From an uncultured Alistipes sp. (GTDB lineage Bacteria; Bacteroidota; Bacteroidia; Bacteroidales; Rikenellaceae): a stretch of DNA of 64,000 nt. The position numbers and the translations under genes are program-made. The notes below the pieces were generated by a model. The model searched no databases and had not been told where the DNA came from. It saw nothing but the letters and a program-made list of their open reading frames with translations. Positions within the stretch are counted from its first letter, which is position 1. Each line of letters starts with the position of its first letter. The stretch is from NCBI GenBank assembly GCA_949285535.1, contig CASDZP010000013.1:29322-93321 (forward strand), given 5' to 3'. This document shows, one piece after another, positions 47,801 through 57,545 of the stretch.

Positions 47801-49094
47801 CGAGAGCGTAGGGACCGAGTACGGGACCTTTCGTCATCACCGCTTTCTCGAAACTTTTGAGGTCGTCGGGCAGACCTGTAAGGTCATATCCCGCCACTTT
47901 CAGACTTTTGAGCGTGTTGTACAGCGAGGGGAGAGCCTCAAGGTCGGCGGCGGCGAGAGCGCCTTTGCCGTGACCTTTATAGTAGTATATCGCTACCTTT
48001 TTATCTTTGTTATCGAGCGTGCGGAGTCGCGCGAAGTTCTCGACCAGCGAGCAGAATTTGTCGGTGTGGACGGGTATCTGGTCAAAGATTCCCAATCCGT
48101 CTCTGTCGAACTGCGCCGCTACGGCAAAGGGAGCGATTGCGCCGTCGAGTTCGGGCATCACCACGCTCATGGAGGTCATGCCGCCGCCACTCATCCCCTG
48201 TTTGCTTTCGAGCCACTTGTCGTAATACTCGCTCACGGTCACGGGCGCGAGTACGGGTGCGCCGAGCCGTTTCAGCGTCTCAACACCGGCATCGGCCATA
48301 CCCATGACAAGACGTCCGTGAGGGCGGTTTATGATAACGTCGGGGCGCACGGCGGAGAGCATCGCAAGACGACCTATACCGAACGAGTTTATCGGATAGA
48401 CATTCAGTCCGCGCGACTCAAGACCCTTTATCAGTGCCTCGAAGTGTTCGGAATTGGAGTTCTGGAGGTTTATGTTGCCCGAGAGCAACGCCACACGGGG
48501 TGCGCCCTCTTTATAGAGACCGCTCTCCTCGTAATATTTCTGATACTCTTCGTATGTGGCGAAGAAATTATCCTCTCCCAAGTGGAAGAAGAAGTCGTCG
48601 GGAACCTCTATCGGCTCGCCGTAACTGCCGTTAAAGAAACTTTTGCCGTCAATCTCACGGCGTACGAAGTTGAGCAGACTGCGGTAGTTGGCCGCCGCCT
48701 CGTTATCCATAAGCGCGGTCACATATTTGAGTTTGCGCCCCGTGAGCGAGTTTATTCGGCTGTTGTCGCTCTCCGTCGAGAAGACCGCCACTCCTTTGGA
48801 TATGGCGTTTTCGATTGCGGTGAGGTGTTCCGCCGTAAGCGACGAGCCGTGTATGCGCACCAGTACGAAATCGTAGTCCGATATACGCTCCGCCTCATCG
48901 AGCGGCACATTCTCGACAGTGATGAAACCGTTGTCGTTCGAGCGTATCATCTTCTCGACCGTGAAGTCGGGAAAGTTGAGCATCGCCACGCGTGTCACGG
49001 ATGCGGTGACACGGTAAATGACCGCCAATACAACGAGCAACACAACCGCCGCAACCGCAATCAATATCCTTTTTCTGTTTTTCATCTCTTTCAA
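44820..49094 (-). CDS. hmuS: CobN/BchH-like chelatase family protein, HmuS-like
   Basis: A 1424-residue homologue of the large chelatase subunit (CobN/ChlH), with HFGTHGNLEFIPGKQLALSD and SYLWTRKGFGADALMHFGTH. Unlike cytosolic CobN, it has an N-terminal membrane segment (about 9-31) and a C-terminal one (about 1395-1418) ending KRRKRE, so the large body lies outside the inner membrane. No ChlI/ChlD-type ATPase subunit is nearby. In Bacteroidetes, HmuS proteins are linked to haem use and have been reported to remove iron from haem. Upstream is hmuY (107 bp gap). Confidence 0.9.
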   Translation of the reverse strand: MKEMKNRKRILIAVAAVVLLVVLAVIYRVTASVTRVAMLNFPDFTVEKMIRSNDNGFITVENVPLDEAERISDYDFVLVRIHGSSLTAEHLTAIENAISKGVAVFSTESDNSRINSLTGRKLKYVTALMDNEAAANYRSLLNFVRREIDGKSFFNGSYGEPIEVPDDFFFHLGEDNFFATYEEYQKYYEESGLYKEGAPRVALLSGNINLQNSNSEHFEALIKGLESRGLNVYPINSFGIGRLAMLSAVRPDVIINRPHGRLVMGMADAGVETLKRLGAPVLAPVTVSEYYDKWLESKQGMSGGGMTSMSVVMPELDGAIAPFAVAAQFDRDGLGIFDQIPVHTDKFCSLVENFARLRTLDNKDKKVAIYYYKGHGKGALAAADLEALPSLYNTLKSLKVAGYDLTGLPDDLKSFEKAVMTKGPVLGPYALGAYDEFLKNGDPELVPVDTFASWCAEILPEKLVADMKARYGEAPGDYMGVEKEGRKYIAVARIRFGNVVILPQPLPAVGDDTEKIMHGVEGAPTYPYVASYLWTRKGFGADALMHFGTHGNLEFIPGKQLALSDYDWSDVLVGDMPHFYIYTINNIGEGIIAKRRTYATLIDHLTAPFMQSELHDNLRMLQERIHRFESTEEGAVKEGYRATITELAAKENIISSLGLDSTTNLSDEDIEKVHIHVEEINDSKVIDGLYTLGVPYSAENIDNTVRLMSIDAVSYSLASADAAHGRIDRKNMDNPLFIKSRYHATAEAAINKVLKGATPQSVLSSLMSPADMVTLEKTIAGQARETERKKAMMRGMMNAATQKRDTLPRFLGENGRLLPDTPADTVTTQPAEASVSMMEKMAQAKPASMDERQGMDEQARKDLELSSALLSLREAIYAIPSLKNDIGASTSLETKALLTALDGGYIEPSSAGDPIVNPKAVPTGRNFYSINPETTPTPESWQVGRRLADNLLAAEYERTGKYPEKVSFTLWSTDFISSEGATMAQILSLLGVEPLRDGFGYIRSLRLIPASELGRPRIDVVVQTSGQLRDIAASRLELINRAVRMAAEAGDENGANYVSKGFKDAEKLLLEKGFSPAEARRYSSERIFGGVNGNYGTGIMGMVEKGDSWDDRNAIATQYIENMGAIYSADGGSDWGAMHEGVFEAALLNTSVVVQPRSSNTWGPLSLDHVYEFMGGLSAAVESVTGNDPAAYFNDFRNTSRPKVQELKEAIGVESNSTLFNPKYIAEMMKGEASSMEHFAETFRNTYGWNSMKPSAIDNHIWNRYYDIYVKDEFDMGIKESFEQKNAYALQEMTAVMLEAARKGMWQASDEQISDVARLHTELVNEKEAACSGFVCDNAKLRAFIASKVSPEQAKSYKESISAAREVKLESDKKSTVLKKEEATSDKSSQRAEKSDNVGYAIYVMIGVVVFLLVVLVIKRRKRE

Positions 49095-49201
49095 AAAGTT
49101 GTGGTTTGCGAGACTAACCGTCTCAAACGCGAATTGCGAAAAGAGAGGTTACCAAATACCGCCCTTTTCGCCAATCCGCTCAAAAAAAGAATCTACTGTT
49201 A

Positions 49202-49810
49202 TTAGTTGAGAGAAGCATAATCGAACATCACCATTCCCGATACGTTGTTTTCGTCCTTATACTGGGTGAACTGCACTTTGTATATTTTTGTTCCGTCCGC
49301 AGACCTCACCGCATATACGGGAGCCTGAAGATAGACGGGAGGCATCACCGAACTACCGTCGGGGTTTTTCTTGAAGAGGATTACGGTCGCGTCCGATTTT
49401 ACGGTCACGGTCGTACCCGACATGCCTTCAGATGTAACCGTTTTGTCTGTTGCGAAGATTGCGTCTGCGGGAACTTCAGTCACGCTGTTGAAAGTCACAT
49501 CCGCGGGGAATGTATAGACGCCGCCCTGCGCGCCTGCCGTTGTCGATTCGCCGCCGTTGAATCGGAGGTTATAGCGGCATACAGCCATATCCCAATCTTT
49601 AGAGGCACGCCATTTTGCGTTATCCGCTTCCGTGTCGGCACCCGTACCTATCACCTCGCCTGTCGCAAGCGATATGTAGTTCCATGTGTCTTTCGATGTT
49701 GCGTCAACGCTCATCTCTTTTGTGGGAGCGGTGGTCTTGTTTCCTTCTTTTTTGCAGGCGGTTGATGCAATCGACATAACCGCAAGAGCAAGTGCGAAAA
49801 ATTTTTTCAT
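49202..49810 (-). CDS. hmuY: HmuY-family haem-binding lipoprotein
   Basis: 202 residues. The ATG at 49810 gives a lipoprotein signal (MKKFFALALAVMSIASTAC, lipid Cys19); an open frame further upstream runs through repeat DNA. HmuY features are SKDTWNYISLATGEVIG, ASKDWDMAVCRYNLRFNGG and VYKVQFTQYKDENN-like C-terminal strands. The protein has no histidine at all, whereas P. gingivalis HmuY binds haem with two; Met130 and Met156 are possible ligands. It would capture haem at the surface and pass it to HmuR. Confidence 0.88.
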   Translation of the reverse strand: MKKFFALALAVMSIASTACKKEGNKTTAPTKEMSVDATSKDTWNYISLATGEVIGTGADTEADNAKWRASKDWDMAVCRYNLRFNGGESTTAGAQGGVYTFPADVTFNSVTEVPADAIFATDKTVTSEGMSGTTVTVKSDATVILFKKNPDGSSVMPPVYLQAPVYAVRSADGTKIYKVQFTQYKDENNVSGMVMFDYASLN

Positions 49811-49856
49811 GTTACTGTTTTTTATTGTTATTATTATTGTTTTGTCTTTTATCGAG

Positions 49857-49944
49857 AGGTCGGAAAGCGTACCCCGACAAATTTTTAAGAATCTCTTTTT
49901 AAAAAATCTCATACTTGTTCGACAGGTTGGCACGCGTACCCCGT
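49857..49944 (+). repeat. Two direct copies of the distal element motif, without element core
   Basis: AGGTCGGAAAGCGTACCCCG (from 49857) and AGGTTGGCACGCGTACCCCG (from 49924) lie 66 bp apart in the same direction, between hmuR and hmuY. They match the distal motif of elements A, B and C (reverse form CAAGTTGGCAAGCGTACCCC). H1, H2, the 11-bp units and any gene-tail copy are absent. Confidence 0.8.
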
Positions 49945-49999
49945 ACCTTTCCTTTTTACATCCGAATTTTCATGTGTGAGAATGGAGTATAGTCTTACA

Positions 50000-52159
50000 C
50001 TATTTGAATCGGTATCTTAAACCGACCATATACTGACGACCGGGGTCGATGAACGATGTGTCCTTAAATTCAAAAATGTTATCTACCTTGAATGTTGCCT
50101 CAATGGTGTGTTTGTTGATTCGGAACGGCTTTACAAGTATCGCTTTCCAGATGTTGTATCGTTTCGACTCCTCTTTGAGTATCGTTGTCGAACCGTCCGC
50201 CGCCGTCTCCTGCGTGTGGTAAAGTTTCGGAGAGCTGAAACGCCCCGCCATCTGCAATGAGAACGGAGAGTTCAGAATCGTACCGTTCCATGTGACCGAT
50301 ACAGTACCGCTGTGTTTCACGTTGCTTTCGAGCTGTAACCCTGTCGAATTATCGACGGCGTCGCAAAAGCTGTAATTGGCGCGCATCGTAATCTGACGCA
50401 TAAGAACATAGGATGCGCTCACGTCAACACCCGAAAGAGTGGCGCTGCTGACGTTTTTGTAGTATTTTTCAAGCTCACCGAGAGAGTTGACCACATCGTA
50501 CTGCGTTATCTTGTTGTCGATGTTGTTATAATATCCCGATACCGATGCGTTGAACGTACCCTTGGTATATTCGACCGAAAGCGAGCTGTAAAGACCGTTT
50601 TCCGCTTTAAGGTCGGGATTGCCGTAAACCCAGAACATACCCTGATGGTCGAAGTCGTAATATAGCTCCTTTATGCTCGGCGCCCTGAACGCCGTACCAA
50701 TACCGCCGCGGAACGTGAAACCCGATACGTTATACATGACCGAGAATTTGGGACTGAACGCGCTGCCGAACTGCGAGTGGTAGGTGTATCGCGCGCCTGC
50801 CACAAGGTCGAGGTTCTTTATAGGGTCGTACTCTACCTGTCCGAACAGATTGGCGTCATCGAGTGACTTACGGGTGGGCGTTACGCCGAGCGACTTTTTT
50901 GAAAAGACCGTCTCGTGATTGTGTTCGACACCGCCGACAACCTCCCACTTCTCTGACGCCTTGTAGGTGTCGAGTATGCGGGTCGAGATATATCCCGCGT
51001 CGTTGACCTTGTCTTTTTGATTATCCTTGCGTTCGAGTATGTCGAAGTCGAAATATTTGTCATATCCCACGCTCGCCCTGATGTTGTTGCGACCGTCCGC
51101 CGAGGTGTAGTCGCCGCCGAGTGTAGCCGCAACCGTCTGCGTGAAGCTGTGGGTGGCGTTCATGCTCCCCGCGGGGTTGAATGTCTCGTGCTGAAAATAG
51201 CGTCCCGTCATGTTGATGTTGAATCTGCCGCTCTTGCCTGGCTTTATGCCCATCTTGATGTCGCCGCCGTAATCGGTGTATTTCGCCGCATAGACGCCGT
51301 TCACGTCATAACCGTCCGAGCTGTTGCGGAAACCGCCCGCACGCACGGAGAATTTTTCGAGGACAGAGCCGACATCGGCACGGAACTTCATCGTGTTATA
51401 GTTCTGCCATGAGCCGTTCACTCCCGCCTCGAACTTATGCACGGGGTTTTTCGTTATCACGTTTATCACCGCGCCGACAGCGTTCGAGCCGTAAAGAGCC
51501 GACGCCGCGCCGTTGATGACCTCGATGCGCTCGATGTTGTTCACGTCTATCTGGTCGAGATTCACATTGCCGCCCGCACCCTCCGACACCATGCGTTCGC
51601 CGTCAACCAGAAAAAGGACATAACGGCTGCTCAGACCCTTGATGCGCATGTTGTTGCCCATGCCGTTGGGAGAAAAAACAATGCCTGGAATGTTGTCCTG
51701 TAACGATTCGAGAAGTGAGGTTGACCCCGACTTTCTCATCTCACGCTCTTTTATCAGCGTGGTGAGTACGGGCGCGTCAGCCAGTCGCTTCTCCGTTCTA
51801 GTGCCCGTGACAACGACGTCATCGACCGTGATGAGTTCGGGTTGCATCTTCAGCACAATGCCCTCAAGGTCGCCGCCGCTCACCTCCACGTCCATAACCG
51901 CCATGCGGTAGTCGTTGTAGTACATCGTCATGAGGCGGTGAGGGCCTTCGGCTACATCCTCTATGACGAAGTGTCCGTCCCTGTCGCTCTGTCCTCCCTC
52001 GTTGGCGGTCGTCACATAGACTCCCGCAAGAGGTTTGCCGCTCAACGAGTCGATGACGACCCCTTTTATGCTGTGACGGCTCTGCGCGTACAAGCCCGCG
52101 AAAGAGAGCGTCGCAATAAGTGTCAGTATCGTTCTTTTTGTAATTTCAGTCAGTTTCAT
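50000..52159 (-). CDS. hmuR: TonB-dependent haem receptor, HmuR-like
   Basis: A 719-residue receptor: signal peptide (1-25), carboxypeptidase-like regulatory domain (about 28-110), TonB-box region, plug (about 120-235, with VLFLVDGERMVSEGAGG), and barrel ending MVGLRYRFK. The haem-receptor box is present as FRAP followed by NPDLKAE, with His in DFDHQG between them. It takes haem across the outer membrane with HmuY. A consensus promoter and a palindrome lie upstream. It is followed after 189 bp by hmuY; in P. gingivalis hmuY comes first. Confidence 0.92.
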   Translation of the reverse strand: MKLTEITKRTILTLIATLSFAGLYAQSRHSIKGVVIDSLSGKPLAGVYVTTANEGGQSDRDGHFVIEDVAEGPHRLMTMYYNDYRMAVMDVEVSGGDLEGIVLKMQPELITVDDVVVTGTRTEKRLADAPVLTTLIKEREMRKSGSTSLLESLQDNIPGIVFSPNGMGNNMRIKGLSSRYVLFLVDGERMVSEGAGGNVNLDQIDVNNIERIEVINGAASALYGSNAVGAVINVITKNPVHKFEAGVNGSWQNYNTMKFRADVGSVLEKFSVRAGGFRNSSDGYDVNGVYAAKYTDYGGDIKMGIKPGKSGRFNINMTGRYFQHETFNPAGSMNATHSFTQTVAATLGGDYTSADGRNNIRASVGYDKYFDFDILERKDNQKDKVNDAGYISTRILDTYKASEKWEVVGGVEHNHETVFSKKSLGVTPTRKSLDDANLFGQVEYDPIKNLDLVAGARYTYHSQFGSAFSPKFSVMYNVSGFTFRGGIGTAFRAPSIKELYYDFDHQGMFWVYGNPDLKAENGLYSSLSVEYTKGTFNASVSGYYNNIDNKITQYDVVNSLGELEKYYKNVSSATLSGVDVSASYVLMRQITMRANYSFCDAVDNSTGLQLESNVKHSGTVSVTWNGTILNSPFSLQMAGRFSSPKLYHTQETAADGSTTILKEESKRYNIWKAILVKPFRINKHTIEATFKVDNIFEFKDTSFIDPGRQYMVGLRYRFK

Positions 52160-52180
52160 ACGCCTGTTTTTTTAACACTG

Positions 52181-52211
52181 CAAATGTATTCCGACCCCGA
52201 AAAATCCTCAA
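52181..52211 (-). promoter_or_regulatory. hmuR promoter
   Basis: On the minus strand TTG (52211-52209), 20 bp, TACATTTG (52188-52181), 21 bp before the ATG. It fits the Bacteroidetes consensus and is the likely promoter of the whole hmuRYSTUV operon. Confidence 0.7.
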
Positions 52212-52224
52212 TCCCGATATGTAG

Positions 52225-53997
<1,773 letters not shown>

Positions 53998-54055
53998 GTT
54001 TTCCGAACGGTAGGATACAATAATAAAACTCTATAACAAATAGTAAATAAGCAGA

Positions 54056-54094
54056 AAAGGGATTGTTTCCATATGGTAACAATCCCTTTCTTTA
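54056..54094. terminator. Bidirectional terminator between ABC-F gene and pyrF
   Basis: AAAGGGATTGTT (54056-54067) pairs perfectly with AACAATCCCTTT (54078-54089) around a 10-nt loop. It serves the two convergent transcripts. Confidence 0.88.
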
Positions 54095-54129
54095 TATCTT
54101 CTTACTTAATAGTGAGTATGTCTTATCTT

Positions 54130-54954
54130 TTAAAGATATTTATCAAGCAATAAAGACATCTCGTCTCTTACCGCCTCCGCCGCTTTTGCCGCCGCCGTAG
54201 CGAAATCCTTTCCGTTGTCGGCGTATATTATTGCTCGTGACGAATTGACCAAAAGTCCGCAACGGCTGTTCATGCCGTAACGTGCGACATCGGAGAGACT
54301 GCCGCCCTGCGCGCCCACTCCGGGTACGAGCAGGAAATGGTCTGGGATGATGCGGCGTATCGACTCCAGCATGTCAGCCTTTGTTGCGCCCACAACATAC
54401 ATCGTGTTGTCAACTGTACCCCATGTTGACGATACTTTCAATACCTTTTCGTACAGCTTTGTGCCGTCAGCCAGTTCATGCGTCTCGAAATCCGATGCAG
54501 AAGCGTTCGAGGTCAGGGCGAGAATGGTAGCCCAGCGACCCTCATACTGCAAGAAAGGCGCGACCGTGTCCAGACCCATGTAGGGAGAGAGTGTCACCGA
54601 ATCGACATCGGTAGTCTCGAAAAATGTACGGGCGTACATTTGTGAGGTATTGCCTATGTCGCCTCGTTTGGCGTCAGCTATGATGAAAATATCGGGATGA
54701 TTGGCTCTTATGTAAGAGACGGTCTCCTCAAAGGCGCGCCAACCATCTATGCCCGCCGCCTCGTAGAACGCGAGGTTGGGTTTGTATGCCACGCAGTAGG
54801 GCGCAGTCGCGTCTATGATAGCTTTGTTGAACTCAAAAACAGCGTTTGGTGTGCCTTTGAGATGTTCGGGCAGTTTGCGGGTGTCGGTGTCGAGACCCAC
54901 GCAAAGAAAACTTCTCTTTGCCTTTATGTTTTCAAAAAGCTGTTGCGATGTCAT
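54130..54954 (-). CDS. pyrF: Orotidine 5'-phosphate decarboxylase
   Basis: A 274-residue type 2 OMP decarboxylase, the last step of UMP synthesis. It has [17 protein letters not shown] at the start, the catalytic Lys/Asp motif [14 protein letters not shown], and [11 protein letters not shown]. It lies 40 bp after prfA on the same strand, so it is probably read from the prfA promoter. No other pyrimidine gene is nearby. Confidence 0.96.
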   Translation of the reverse strand: MTSQQLFENIKAKRSFLCVGLDTDTRKLPEHLKGTPNAVFEFNKAIIDATAPYCVAYKPNLAFYEAAGIDGWRAFEETVSYIRANHPDIFIIADAKRGDIGNTSQMYARTFFETTDVDSVTLSPYMGLDTVAPFLQYEGRWATILALTSNASASDFETHELADGTKLYEKVLKVSSTWGTVDNTMYVVGATKADMLESIRRIIPDHFLLVPGVGAQGGSLSDVARYGMNSRCGLLVNSSRAIIYADNGKDFATAAAKAAEAVRDEMSLLLDKYL

Positions 54955-54994
54955 GACGAAAACAATTTTATCGGTGATTCTCTTTGTCGTTCGG

Positions 54995-56086
54995 CTATGC
55001 CTCTTCGGCTGCCGCTTTGAGACGTTCGGCGTTCTCTGCGAACTGGAGCTTGTCGATAATCTCCTGTATGTCGCCGTCCATTATAGCCGCCAGATTGTAG
55101 AGTGTCAGGTTGATGCGGTGATCGGTCACGCGACCCTGCGGATAGTTGTACGTTCTGATTTTTGCGGAACGGTCACCCGTCGATACCATGGTCTTACGTT
55201 TCGATGATATCTCGTCGAGATATTTCTGATATTCGAGGTTGTATATTCGGGTACGCAGTTCTTCGAGCGCCTTGTCGAAGTTTTTGAGCTGTGACTTCTG
55301 GTCCTGACACTGAACGACGATACCAGTGGGTATATGTGTAAGACGTATCGCCGAATAGGTCGTGTTGACAGACTGACCGCCGGGACCCGACGCGCAGAAG
55401 GTGTCCTTTCTGATATCCTCCATTTTAAGTTCGATGTCGAACTCCTCGGCTTCGGGGAGTACAGCCACTGATGCCGCAGAGGTATGCACACGTCCCTGTG
55501 TTTCGGTCTGGGGTACGCGCTGGACACGGTGTACGCCCGATTCGTATTTGAGCGTTCCGTAAACATTCTCGCCCGTAACCTTAAGGACAATCTCCTTGTA
55601 ACCGCCCGACGTACCCTCGCTCATGCTTGTAATCTCGAAACGCCAGCCGCGTTTCTCGAAATAGCGGGTGTACATCCTCAGCAGGTCGCCCGCGAAGATT
55701 GCCGCCTCGTCGCCACCCGCGCCGCCGCGAATCTCCACAATGGCGTTCTTCGAGTCCTGCGGGTCGGCGGGAATGAGCATCAGTTTGATGTCATCCTCAA
55801 GCTGTGCGATAAGCGGTTCGAGCTCCTCTATCTCGCCTTTCGCCATTTCACGCATCTCCTCGTCCTTCTCGTTGGCAACGATTGACTTCGCCTCTTCGAG
55901 GTTGCTCACGGCGAGTCTGTAACGCTCGCTCGCCTCAACAATCGGTCCCAGCTCCTTATACTCCTTGTTGAGCTGGACGTATCGTTTCATGTCGGACATT
56001 ACCTCGGGGTCGGTTATCTGCGCCGCGATGGTTTCATATTTGGCTTTTATGCCGTCGAGTTTTGATAATATCGAATTGTCTGCCAT
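54995..56086 (-). CDS. prfA: Peptide chain release factor 1
   Basis: A 363-residue class I release factor for UAA and UAG. The stop-codon reading tripeptide is PQT (192-194, in [15 protein letters not shown]) where E. coli has PAT; the peptidyl-tRNA hydrolysis motif is GGQ (236-238, [15 protein letters not shown]). It has its own promoter just after radA and an 11-bp hairpin at the start of the leader. pyrF follows 40 bp downstream. Confidence 0.97.
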   Translation of the reverse strand: MADNSILSKLDGIKAKYETIAAQITDPEVMSDMKRYVQLNKEYKELGPIVEASERYRLAVSNLEEAKSIVANEKDEEMREMAKGEIEELEPLIAQLEDDIKLMLIPADPQDSKNAIVEIRGGAGGDEAAIFAGDLLRMYTRYFEKRGWRFEITSMSEGTSGGYKEIVLKVTGENVYGTLKYESGVHRVQRVPQTETQGRVHTSAASVAVLPEAEEFDIELKMEDIRKDTFCASGPGGQSVNTTYSAIRLTHIPTGIVVQCQDQKSQLKNFDKALEELRTRIYNLEYQKYLDEISSKRKTMVSTGDRSAKIRTYNYPQGRVTDHRINLTLYNLAAIMDGDIQEIIDKLQFAENAERLKAAAEEA

Positions 56087-56105
56087 AAGTGTTTTGTTTT
56101 GCAGC

Positions 56106-56128
56106 CTGAAAAGGAAATTCCTTTTCAG
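56106..56128 (-). promoter_or_regulatory. Leader hairpin before prfA
   Basis: CTGAAAAGGAA (56106-56116) and TTCCTTTTCAG (56118-56128) are perfect arms. With the predicted start near 56128, the transcript would open with this hairpin, 20 nt before the ATG. It may protect the 5' end or limit translation; as it has no T-tract it is a poor terminator for radA. Confidence 0.55.
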
Positions 56129-56134
56129 ACGTCA

Positions 56135-56164
56135 CAAAGGTACTCTTTTTTTGTCAAATTTCAA
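56135..56164 (-). promoter_or_regulatory. prfA promoter
   Basis: On the minus strand TTG (56164-56162), 19 bp, TACCTTTG (56142-56135). The -33 box starts right after the radA stop codon. Confidence 0.65.
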
Positions 56165-57544
56165 TCACACTGCGCCCGCTATTATTCGCGCCAGCTCCTC
56201 TATCTTGCTGACATAGATTATCTCTATGCCTTTTTTTGTTCCCGACAGTCCTTTTTTCGCGTATGACGATACCACTATGCGTTCAAAGCCGAGACGCGAT
56301 GCCTCCATAATCCTCTGCTCCGTACGTGAGGCGGGGCGCACCTCTCCCGAAAGACCTATCTCTCCAGCAAACGCCGTTCTCTCCGCCACGGGCTTGTCGA
56401 GCGCGGATGAGAGTATGGACGCTACGACAGCGGCGTCGAGACCGGGGTCGCTCACCTTGAAACCGCCCGCTATGTTGAGGAAGACATCCTTTGTTCCCAT
56501 TCTGAAATTCAGTCTCTTCTCTATCACCGCCAGCAACATGCTCAGACGCTTGCCGTCGAATCCCGTGGTGGTACGTTGCGGCGTGCCGTAAGCCGTAGCC
56601 GACGCCAACGCCTGCACCTCTATCATATAGGGGCGCGCTCCGTCCATTGTCGCGCCTATGGCTATGCCGCTCAACGGCTCGTCGTGGTGCGAGAGCAATA
56701 TCTCCGACGGGTTCTCCACCTCTTTGAGACCGTCGCCCCGCATCTCGAAAACACCTATCTCCGAAGTGGCGCCGAAACGGTTTTTTACGCTTCGCAAAAG
56801 ACGGTATATGTTGTTGGGGTCGCCCTCGAACTGAAAGACCACATCGACGATATGCTCCAGAATCTTCGGACCCGCTATCGTTCCGTCCTTTGTGATATGT
56901 CCGATTATGAATATCGGGGTCATTGTCTGCTTGGCGTAGCGCATGAGTATCGCCGCGCACTCCCTTATCTGCGAAATGCTGCCCGGAGACGACTCTATCG
57001 TGTCGCTGTATAGTGTCTGTATCGAGTCTATCACCACCATGTCGGGGTTCAGCTGCCGCATGCGGTCAACTATTGTCTCACACGATGTCTCGGATAGTAT
57101 GTAACAGTTCTCGGTGTTGCCACTGAGCCTGTCGGCACGCAGTTTTATCTGTTCGGGGCTCTCCTCGCCCGATACGTATAGCACTTTCAGCCCCGATACC
57201 CTCATTGCGAGTTGCAGACTGAGGGTCGATTTGCCTATACCCGGTTCTCCGCCGAGCAATACGAGCGACCCAGGCACGAGACCGCCGCCGAGAACCCTGT
57301 TGACTTCAGGGTAACCCATGTCTATACGCACCAGCTCACGCTGACGCACCTCGTTCAGAGGTATGGGCGTTGACCGTGACGTACGTTCGCCGTCACCCGA
57401 CGAGGGTGCTTCATAACGGCTCGGCTTGGATATGACCTCCTCGACAAATGTGTTCCATTCGCCGCAATCGGGACAACGTCCGAGCCACTTTGGCGACTCG
57501 CTGCCGCAGTTTTTACAGAACCAGCTCTTTTTTGTCTTCGCCAT
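56165..57544 (-). CDS. radA: DNA repair protein RadA
   Basis: A 459-residue RecA-related helicase that drives branch migration in recombination. It has the N-terminal zinc finger (Cys10, 13, 24, 27), Walker A GEPGIGKST (99-107), the RadA-specific KNRFG motif in LLRSVKNRFGATSEIG, and a C-terminal Lon-like domain (VVASILSSALDKPVAERTAF). It begins 1 bp after the sppA stop, so the two form an operon. Confidence 0.97.
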   Translation of the reverse strand: MAKTKKSWFCKNCGSESPKWLGRCPDCGEWNTFVEEVISKPSRYEAPSSGDGERTSRSTPIPLNEVRQRELVRIDMGYPEVNRVLGGGLVPGSLVLLGGEPGIGKSTLSLQLAMRVSGLKVLYVSGEESPEQIKLRADRLSGNTENCYILSETSCETIVDRMRQLNPDMVVIDSIQTLYSDTIESSPGSISQIRECAAILMRYAKQTMTPIFIIGHITKDGTIAGPKILEHIVDVVFQFEGDPNNIYRLLRSVKNRFGATSEIGVFEMRGDGLKEVENPSEILLSHHDEPLSGIAIGATMDGARPYMIEVQALASATAYGTPQRTTTGFDGKRLSMLLAVIEKRLNFRMGTKDVFLNIAGGFKVSDPGLDAAVVASILSSALDKPVAERTAFAGEIGLSGEVRPASRTEQRIMEASRLGFERIVVSSYAKKGLSGTKKGIEIIYVSKIEELARIIAGAV

Positions 57545-57545
57545 G

